Shown: in pieces, positions 59,801-64,000 of the stretch
Layout: each line of letters opens with the position of its first letter
Position numbering within the stretch: position 1 is the first letter of the stretch
Source: Pseudomonas fluorescens
Lineage (GTDB): Bacteria; Pseudomonadota; Gammaproteobacteria; Pseudomonadales; Pseudomonadaceae
Length of the DNA stretch: 64,000 bases
Reading direction: 5' to 3'
Assembly: GCF_902497875.1 (NCBI RefSeq)
Contig: NZ_CABVHY010000012.1
Location: 1 to 64,000, forward strand
The notes under the pieces: generated by a model
Databases searched by the model: none
What the model saw: the letters and a program-made list of their open reading frames with translations, nothing else
What the model was told of the DNA's origin: nothing
Translations under genes and position numbers: made by a program

Positions 59801-59872
59801 GCTGAGTGGCGGCAGCACTGCATCCGACTCGGGTCCTGCGGCCCGTTCCTGTCGAGAAAGATATCGTTCCAT
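53876..59872 (-). CDS. Giant protein of nine DUF4329-like repeats
   Basis: A 1998-residue protein that I can describe but not name. Nine diverged units of about 200-230 residues fill it almost end to end, at roughly 20-230, 235-446, 447-662, 663-884, 885-1100, 1101-1325, 1326-1560, 1567-1770 and 1771-1998. A typical unit has SPAF-DDAARYAHERIG-KRD, then GyILqR-D-rFvaTEP, a GY-i-G segment, a short helix, LSGPDGALLKY, an ELxVLxSxxLWG block and W-PF. This resembles DUF4329, which I recall from polymorphic toxin proteins and which I believe belongs to the JAB fold. Only unit 1 keeps an HSHP motif (H102, H104). It has no signal peptide and no clear membrane helix. The start is the ATG at 59872 (RBS AGAGGA); the frame is open to 60163 but unlikely to be used there. 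No immunity or partner gene is adjacent. Base composition looks less GC-rich than its neighbours, suggesting acquisition. Confidence 0.8.
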   Translation of the reverse strand: MERYLSRQERAAGPESDAVLPPLSPAFISEDDAARYAHERIGSKRDVEYGSVILRRLSDNRFFATEPITGKSKTFNWLSILKRESTGDFAHPDGYRIVGSLHSHPEAFDYTKQLNPTWSDQQIKAFMSFYSVPDISFNYAERSTFASAYLSGPDGALLKYKPSGTEAERQYVHWLDTSGPWESPHAHDGTVEGVFKKTASVGELSFLVSSETWGGSVGTVPTDWVPFETFESPRNQPACSPVFDDANAALDHAQTRMRRMPDSRQVVFILKGVAKDEYVSTEPVITTQPLYAPEVLFAKRPDGRPKLPSNFRIEGIYYSSQPDPAQLPAKEAWLYKNFFSPAELATAITQSRTDTYLQDSQRGLTLYMRATGNALLSYKCSGSDAETQLLAEQGSAAQRELKAGTLTPYNFVLRVANAGELTVLETGDVWDKPGVVGQKWRPFERIHQSLSPVFLSADDAARYAHYQVGGKRDVAHFGYVLQRADGKFFATAPIAREQWKKDWGLPFAGGVSNKLIELPGYRYKAFYVARANTQAKIKTAQPTWSDDRIKLFTSMPGFQYIAAITSGRESIPTLYNSGPDGSLVKYVCSHSQEERNFSALLDSALKDGGEIGTQLDGFDGSAEQLVKKLVKLGELNVVISNPTWRGSRGKVPTTWIAYEPFLSASPVDPPFSWVFQDPGTTAQYAHDQMRLTSTVKQVAFILKSMQAEEYVVTDPVVIDSVQTSLPLFSPLHAFSVGDAGKPKLPEGYAIQGVCYLSLPDTRSSLKEKWLYECFVSPMDFALAIGTSRVAKPSDFALYISTRDGAQLRYVFSQSAQENQLYAVNPHGIVRDNGDQAELAAGTLTPAEFVKRVAAAGALSVVQTGRLWDVQGLVGQDWQPFALHPKPVLSPAFLTADDAARYAHERIGNQRDYGFSGYILQRQDQRFVVTEPLDNFKSGRFTLGYIYPADATGEAILPEHLVLHGMYASCQAFSLYDPDKMTRLSWTREQACIDSQMFSDVDIHTIIQNRHRVPLVYLSNAEDSLIAYDTSGSAVENTLFKQVAPGPKGSLMAQDLVSGVLKPEGIVKQLADAGGLRVVVGSELWGAPGMVPEHWKAFPAAKDHEVPEQVAYGAIFSSADAAAKDAHERVRRYGPDQTCFGFILKHKNKEEYIVSETVAASQKQKLFSLASLFPTDDTGDFEHPMDFDLIGLFYARQWMPKGLSSTESWLAQHFISSSDLYQAFFEARRRQLKDEPAGLPVYISTLDRALLRYQTVNSTTLFDAQIQPSGTAEDVHTQLVSGQLLPKDFVRKVITLSWLTVVVLNEFWGEQSPVRLSAKWKPYPDYARRALSPAFICQADAVRYVYQLLGSRRDSIYGGLVLKRADGLFVATEPLVVPSEDFDPKWILPDEDVAQTLLVPGCQTVARYRSRGLMEFPFLLPGLEKTVYCNMLSTEVISTALASDHLWTHEYLFGPEGSIVSFTLHDDGHDLLTASLKNELTARVTLLENQLAPSSDSPHDPWSNLIERRIRNGAGTPTEWVNQLVKAGDLHVVQSSNLWGPARKVIAAWQPQRLGYQAPESVRFATADRALSPAFCHMDDAVRYAHEHAGKRDQWTFGFILASSRLAHWVTSLPVTGDDLKFSFERVFLRGQLPTGYAVQGLYLCAPARQPEELPRNEVYRSFIPPSVLQVALAAVAVISSVAVPRFQPLYLSCADGALLKYEAVSGDNDLHDSDKMKAYVKTLQGDGNPAEYIRKVARAGDLSVLISSAIWATKGRVEQTWRPRDGSAPGLISNQRLALGPLCSHADDAARGVWRRFGTFQGKAYLGGILRNDTTSTFVAVEPLDDTGPSVAVGLRSSTAAYRRLFEGVMNMRFQTVSDKYPAGYKVMGVQQIYKLDEKRQPFSDRYEEALSRHFISQEEIRAFIEMFRTDNVSDAHYYFTPRNGALLSFVPSYQEDENDMLRNGWIDEKTGAVRFRPSEVITTLATSGKLYILEADTFWQPRSQVGSRLLLALKKRE

Positions 59873-59951
59873 GATTTCCTCTTTAAAATTGAATACGCCG
59901 AGTATCCCCATCACCCGCTTCTTCGAAGGCGGCGCAAGGACACCTGCCATC

Positions 59952-59965
59952 TTCAAGATCTTGAA
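59952..59965. promoter_or_regulatory. Perfect 14-bp palindrome upstream of the giant gene
   Basis: ttcaagatcttgaa is identical to its reverse complement, 80 bp before the giant gene's ATG. Its place in the likely promoter region suggests an operator for a dimeric regulator. I do not recognise the regulator. Confidence 0.4.
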
Positions 59966-60145
59966 TAGCGCCAGGCTGTAAATAGTTATCGTGTGGCGCG
60001 AATGCCGCGTCTGAACGTCCCGGCTCGGCCTCAGGCACCACATAAGCGCACCGCTTGCACCCGCACCGCCATTGAGCCCTGACTTGGTGCGCAGACGTGC
60101 AAAAAAACGCCTTCTACCTCCGCAAACGTCGACCTGCCCCATCTG

Positions 60146-60160
60146 GGCACAGCCCTTGCA
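60146..60160 (+). promoter_or_regulatory. Sigma-54 (RpoN) promoter of urtA
   Basis: GGCAC-agccc-TTGCA matches the -24/-12 consensus GGCAC-N5-TTGCW with GG and GC exactly 10 bp apart. Transcription would start near 60171, about 50 bp before urtA. Nitrogen control by NtrC/RpoN is known for urea transporter operons. Confidence 0.75.
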
Positions 60161-60221
60161 CAAGCTCCCTCAGCGTCCGTATCTGCCCACCAAAAAAAAT
60201 TGAGTTCATGGAGATCGCACA

Positions 60222-61487
60222 ATGAAGCGTCGTAGCTTGATCAAGGCTTTCACACTCTCGGCATCGATTGCCGCGATGGGCATGACCTGGAGCATCCAGG
60301 CCGCGGAGACCATCAAGGTCGGGATTCTGCACTCGTTGTCGGGAACCATGGCGATCTCTGAAACCTCACTCAAAGACATGGCGTTGATGACTATCGACGA
60401 GATCAACGCCAAAGGCGGCGTGAACGGCAAGATGCTCGAACCGGTGGTCGTCGACCCGGCGTCGAACTGGCCGCTGTTCGCCGAAAAGGGTCGGCAGTTG
60501 CTGACCCAGGACAAGGTCGCGGTGGTGTTCGGTTGCTGGACTTCAGTGTCGCGTAAATCGGTGTTGCCGGTGTTCGAAGAACTCAACGGCCTGCTGTTCT
60601 ACCCGGTGCAATACGAAGGTGAAGAGATGTCGCCGAACGTCTTCTACACCGGCGCGGCGCCGAACCAGCAGGCGATTCCGGCGGTGGAATACCTGATGAG
60701 CGAAGAAGGCGGCAGCGCCAAGCGCTACTTCCTGCTCGGTACCGACTACGTCTACCCGCGGACCACCAACAAAATCCTGCGCTCGTTCCTGCATGCCAAA
60801 GGTGTCGCGGACAAGGACATCGAAGAGGTCTACACCCCGTTCGGCCACAGCGATTACCAGACCATCGTGGCCAACATCAAAAAATTCTCGGCCGGCGGCA
60901 AGACGGCGGTGATCTCCACGGTCAATGGCGACTCCAACGTGCCGTTCTATAAAGAGCTGGCTAACCAGGGCCTGAAAGCCACCGACGTTCCGGTCGTGGC
61001 ATTCTCGGTCGGGGAAGAAGAACTGCGCGGCATCGACACCAAGCCGCTGGTGGGCAACCTCGCGGCGTGGAACTACTTCGAATCCGTCGAGAACCCGGTC
61101 AACCAGAAATTCGTCGCCGACTGGAAAGCCTACGCCAAGAAGAAAAACCTGCCGGGCGCCGATAAAGCCGTGACCAACGACCCGATGGAAGCCACTTACG
61201 TCGGCATCCACATGTGGGCGCAGGCGGTGGAAAAAGCCAAATCCACTGACGTCAACAAAGTCCGTGAAGCCCTGGCCGGCCAGACCTTCCCCGCGCCGTC
61301 GGGTTACACCCTGACCATGGACAAGACCAACCACCACCTGCACAAGCCGGTGATGATCGGCGAGATTCAGGCCGACGGTCAGTTCTCGGTGGTCTGGCAG
61401 ACCGACGGCCCGATCCGCGCCGAGCCATGGAGCCCGTTCATTCCAGGTAACGACAAGAAGCCGGATTATGCGGTGAAGAGCAACTGA
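60222..61487 (+). CDS. urtA: Urea ABC transporter substrate-binding protein
   Basis: A 421-residue periplasmic type I binding protein of the amide/urea family. The N-terminus MKRRSLIKAFTLSASIAAMG has a twin-arginine-like RRSLIK before a hydrophobic stretch and AAE cleavage region. The mature part starts TIKVGILHSLSGTMAISE and shows GCWTSVSRKSVLPVFEELNGL, YPVQYEGEEMSPNVFYTGA and YVYPRTTNKILR, all typical of UrtA. A strong hairpin and a REPIN follow before urtB. Confidence 0.95.
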   Translation: MKRRSLIKAFTLSASIAAMGMTWSIQAAETIKVGILHSLSGTMAISETSLKDMALMTIDEINAKGGVNGKMLEPVVVDPASNWPLFAEKGRQLLTQDKVAVVFGCWTSVSRKSVLPVFEELNGLLFYPVQYEGEEMSPNVFYTGAAPNQQAIPAVEYLMSEEGGSAKRYFLLGTDYVYPRTTNKILRSFLHAKGVADKDIEEVYTPFGHSDYQTIVANIKKFSAGGKTAVISTVNGDSNVPFYKELANQGLKATDVPVVAFSVGEEELRGIDTKPLVGNLAAWNYFESVENPVNQKFVADWKAYAKKKNLPGADKAVTNDPMEATYVGIHMWAQAVEKAKSTDVNKVREALAGQTFPAPSGYTLTMDKTNHHLHKPVMIGEIQADGQFSVVWQTDGPIRAEPWSPFIPGNDKKPDYAVKSN

Positions 61488-61495
61488 GTCACTGG

Positions 61496-61530
61496 ATGTC
61501 GGGGCCGGGCACAAAGCTCGGGCCCGACAT
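61496..61530 (+). terminator. Strong hairpin after urtA
   Basis: atgtcggggccgggc / gctcgggcccgacat pairs over 13 of 15 positions around a 5-nt loop, with no T run after it. It likely protects the urtA mRNA 3' end or partly terminates before urtB. Confidence 0.55.
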
Positions 61531-61537
61531 AATTCCC

Positions 61538-61628
61538 TGTGGGAGCGAGCTTGCTCGCGATGGGGCCATGACAGTCAACATTGATGGTGAATGTCAGTCC
61601 GCTATCGCGAGCAAGCTCGCTCCCACAC
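61538..61628. repeat. REPIN, family B, inside the urt operon
   Basis: tgtgggagcgagcttgctcgcgat faces atcgcgagcaagctcgctcccaca, a near-perfect inverted pair with a 43-bp spacer, ending 23 bp before urtB. Confidence 0.92.
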
Positions 61629-61650
61629 AGTCCGCGCAAGGCGACTCTCT

Positions 61651-63153
61651 ATGCCCACTGCCCTTTACCGCTTAATCCTCGTATTCGCACTGCTATTGCC
61701 GATAGCTGCCCATGCCGGCGACGCCGAAGACTTCATCGCGGCGAATCCCGTGCAGCAAGCCAAACTACTGGAGGCCTGGGCCGCGCAGCCCGATCCGGCC
61801 CGAGTCGAGCTGATCAATGCCTTGCAACAAGGCCAATTGACCGTCGATGGCCAAGCCAAAACCCTGCGCCTGAACAACCGCCTGCGGGGCCTGATCGACA
61901 CCGCCCTGGCCAGCCATCAACTGCTTGCCGCTGACGCCAAGGTGCGTCTGGTCGCGGCGCAGCAACTGCAAAAAAGCGCCAAACCGGCGCAGCTGAAACT
62001 CCTCGACCAGCAACTCGCCGGTGAACAGGATCAAGGCGTTCATGCCGCCCTGAGCCTGGCCCTGGCCAACCTGCAACTGGTGGACAGCGATCCGGCGGTG
62101 CGTCTGGCGGCGGTACGGCTGCTCGGAGAAACCGGAGATCCGCTGGCTCGCACCCGCCTGGAAGGCTTGCTCGAACCCGGCGTTGAAGCCGACGCCACTG
62201 TTCGCACCGCCGCCGAAACCAGCCTGGCTCAGGTCAAACGCAAACTGATGGTCGGCGAGATGCTCGGCCAGGCCTTCAGCGGTATGTCCCTGGGTTCGAT
62301 TCTACTGCTGGCGGCCCTGGGTCTGGCGATCACCTTCGGCTTGCTCGGCGTGATCAACATGGCCCACGGCGAGATGCTGATGCTCGGTGCCTACGCCACC
62401 TATGTGGTGCAGTTGCTACTCCAGCGCTTCGCGCCGCAAGCCATCGAGCTCTATCCGCTGGTGGCGCTGCCAGTGGCGTTTTTTGTCACCGCCGGGATCG
62501 GCATGGCGCTGGAGCGCACGGTGATTCGTCACCTCTACGGCCGTCCTTTGGAAACGCTGCTGGCGACCTGGGGCATCAGCCTGATGCTGATCCAGTTGGT
62601 GCGTCTGGTGTTTGGTGCGCAGAATGTCGAAGTCGCCAACCCGGCCTGGTTGTCGGGCGGCATTCAAGTGCTGCCCAACCTGGTGCTACCGTACAACCGC
62701 ATCGTGATCATCGCGTTCGCCTTGTTTGTCGTGGTGCTGACCTGGTTGTTGCTGAACAAGACCCGCCTCGGCCTGAACGTGCGCGCCGTGACCCAGAACC
62801 GCAACATGGCCGCCTGCTGTGGCGTGCCCACGGGACGGGTGGACATGCTCGCCTTCGGCCTCGGCTCGGGCATCGCCGGGCTCGGTGGCGTTGCCTTGAG
62901 TCAGGTCGGCAACGTCGGTCCTGACCTGGGCCAGAGCTACATCATCGACTCGTTCCTGGTGGTGGTGCTCGGCGGTGTCGGCCAGTTGGCCGGTAGCGTG
63001 CTGGCAGCCTTCGGCCTGGGCATCGCCAACAAGATCCTCGAACCCCAGATCGGCGCCGTGCTCGGCAAGATCCTGATCCTCGCGCTGATCATTCTGTTTA
63101 TCCAGAAACGCCCGCAAGGACTCTTCGCACTGAAAGGACGGGTGATCGACTGA
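61651..63153 (+). CDS. urtB: Urea ABC transporter permease UrtB
   Basis: A 500-residue LivH-type permease with a large extra N-terminal periplasmic domain. A signal peptide (LYRLILVFALLLPIAAHAGD) leads to an armadillo/HEAT-like helical region (about 25-205). The eight-helix membrane domain begins at SLGSILLLAALGLAITFGLLG and has NMAHGEMLMLGAYATYV and NRNMAACCGVPTGRVD. The long N-terminal domain is usual for UrtB in Pseudomonas. The ATG at 61651 (RBS AAGG) is chosen over an upstream ATG inside the REPIN. It overlaps the urtC start by one base (TGATG). Confidence 0.93.
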   Translation: MPTALYRLILVFALLLPIAAHAGDAEDFIAANPVQQAKLLEAWAAQPDPARVELINALQQGQLTVDGQAKTLRLNNRLRGLIDTALASHQLLAADAKVRLVAAQQLQKSAKPAQLKLLDQQLAGEQDQGVHAALSLALANLQLVDSDPAVRLAAVRLLGETGDPLARTRLEGLLEPGVEADATVRTAAETSLAQVKRKLMVGEMLGQAFSGMSLGSILLLAALGLAITFGLLGVINMAHGEMLMLGAYATYVVQLLLQRFAPQAIELYPLVALPVAFFVTAGIGMALERTVIRHLYGRPLETLLATWGISLMLIQLVRLVFGAQNVEVANPAWLSGGIQVLPNLVLPYNRIVIIAFALFVVVLTWLLLNKTRLGLNVRAVTQNRNMAACCGVPTGRVDMLAFGLGSGIAGLGGVALSQVGNVGPDLGQSYIIDSFLVVVLGGVGQLAGSVLAAFGLGIANKILEPQIGAVLGKILILALIILFIQKRPQGLFALKGRVID

Positions 63154-64000
63154 TGAACCAGCCCCTGATGCTCACGGCTACGCAAAAAGCCGGAACCAAA
63201 GTCACCCTGATCGTCGGCAGTCTGGTGCTCGCACTGCTGCTGGCCTTGCCGCTGCTATCGCTGTTGGCGGCGGACCATCCGCTGCATGTCTCGGCCTATA
63301 CCCTGACCCTGGTGGGCAAGATTCTCTGCTACGCAATTGTCGCGCTGGCGCTGGATCTGGTCTGGGGTTATGCCGGTTTGCTGTCCCTCGGCCACGGCCT
63401 GTTCTTCGCCCTCGGCGGTTATGCGATGGGCATGTATTTGATGCGCCAGGCCGCGGGCGATGGGTTACCGGCATTCATGACTTTTTTGTCGTGGACTGAA
63501 TTGCCCTGGTATTGGACTGGCACCAGCAGCTTCCTGTGGGCCATGTGCCTGGTGGTGCTGGCGCCGGGTTTGCTCGCGCTGGTGTTCGGCTTCTTCGCCT
63601 TCCGTTCGCGGATCAAGGGCGTGTACTTCTCGATCATGACCCAGGCCCTGACCTTCGCCGGGATGCTGCTGTTCTTTCGCAACGAAACCGGGTTTGGCGG
63701 CAACAACGGCTTCACCAATTTCCGCAGCATTCTCGGTTTCGGTATCACCGAACCGGGCACCCGGGCGGTGCTGTTTGTGGCCACGGTGCTGTTGTTGGTG
63801 GCCAGTCTGTTCATCGGCTGGCGCCTGGCGCAAAGCAAGTTCGGCCGGGTGCTGACGGCCCTGCGTGACGCGGAAAACCGCCTGATGTTCTGCGGCTATG
63901 ATCCGCGCGGTTTCAAGTTGTTTGTCTGGGTGCTGAGTGCCGTGTTGTGTGGCCTGGCAGGTGCGCTGTATGTGCCGCAAGTGGGGATCATCAACCCCAG
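63153..64000 (+). CDS. urtC: Urea ABC transporter permease UrtC (partial, runs off the window)
   Basis: The first 282 residues of a LivM-type permease, truncated by the window edge. It starts MNQPLMLTATQKAGTKV, then has successive membrane helices and the family motif LDLVWGYAGLLSLGHGLFFALGGYA. It continues with FRSRIKGVYFSIMTQALTFA, RNETGFGGNNGFTNF and GYDPRGFKLFVWVLSAVLCG. It is translationally coupled to urtB. The ATPase genes urtD and urtE are expected beyond 64000. Confidence 0.93.
   Translation, partial: MNQPLMLTATQKAGTKVTLIVGSLVLALLLALPLLSLLAADHPLHVSAYTLTLVGKILCYAIVALALDLVWGYAGLLSLGHGLFFALGGYAMGMYLMRQAAGDGLPAFMTFLSWTELPWYWTGTSSFLWAMCLVVLAPGLLALVFGFFAFRSRIKGVYFSIMTQALTFAGMLLFFRNETGFGGNNGFTNFRSILGFGITEPGTRAVLFVATVLLLVASLFIGWRLAQSKFGRVLTALRDAENRLMFCGYDPRGFKLFVWVLSAVLCGLAGALYVPQVGIINP

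Larger units (their letters stand above)
59873..60221. other. 349-bp divergent gap between the giant gene and urtA
   Basis: It holds no credible gene. It contains the giant gene's RBS (59877-59884), a perfect 14-bp palindrome (59952-59965), scattered GCACC/GGTGC half-sites (60035-60040, 60063-60067, 60086-60090) that could be NtrC contacts, and the sigma-54 promoter of the urt operon (60146-60160). Confidence 0.7.

Noticed and set aside
59873..60163. N-terminal extension of the giant gene (97 extra codons)
   Set aside because: The extension is basic and Cys/Arg-rich without domain character, crosses the sigma-54 promoter of urtA, and the internal ATG at 59872 has a much better ribosome binding site.

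Overview
The window is a stretch of chromosome from a fluorescent-group Pseudomonas. It is GC-rich and densely packed. It carries the short palindromic repeat families typical of P. fluorescens relatives. From about 16.2 kb to 39.7 kb its gene order (speA, SUI1 factor, NUDIX, DUF2333, gcbA, ctpL, dsbD, aroQ, accB, accC, prmA, DUF3426, dusB, fis, purH, purD, retS, marC) is the order I recall from the P. aeruginosa chromosome. There the urea transporter genes follow directly.

Layout. (1) 0-3.9 kb: the response regulator pprB and prepilin peptidase fppA (the edge of a Tad/Flp pilus locus lying off the left end), two DUF4136 lipoproteins, the tRNA methyltransferase cmoM and a MazG-type pyrophosphohydrolase, all on the minus strand. 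(2) 4-12 kb: pbpC and a giant alpha-2-macroglobulin lipoprotein on the minus strand, with a small membrane protein between them on the plus strand. (3) 12.2-16 kb: a DinF-type MATE exporter converges on a short type VI secretion VgrG with a DUF4123 adaptor but no effector gene. (4) 16-39.7 kb: the conserved core block, which holds two signalling hubs of surface and biofilm life (the diguanylate cyclase GcbA and the hybrid kinase RetS) plus fatty-acid, purine, shikimate and translation housekeeping genes. (5) 39.7-53.8 kb: cobalamin biosynthesis genes (cobJ-I-H-G divergent from cobL-cbiD-cobK), an antitoxin-like small gene, a copper-handling cluster and a BtuCDF-like ABC importer. (6) 53.9-59.9 kb: one 1998-residue minus-strand gene that encodes nine diverged copies of a DUF4329-like unit. 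This is the least explained feature of the window. (7) 60.1-64 kb: the urea ABC transporter operon urtABC behind a clear sigma-54 promoter; urtC runs off the end.

Functional links. The cob genes and the neighbouring ABC importer form a make-or-import cobalamin unit. The copper genes (PCuAC chaperone, two DUF2946 proteins, PepSY membrane protein) form a periplasmic copper unit that lacks the TonB receptor I would expect. PbpC and the thioester macroglobulin pair as cell-wall repair and protease defence. Segments 5 and 6 lie between marC and urtA, where P. aeruginosa as I recall it has nothing, so they look like a lineage-specific insertion point. Eight REPIN-like elements of three sequence families occupy most of the larger gene gaps. 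I saw no tRNA, rRNA, CRISPR array, insertion sequence or prophage.
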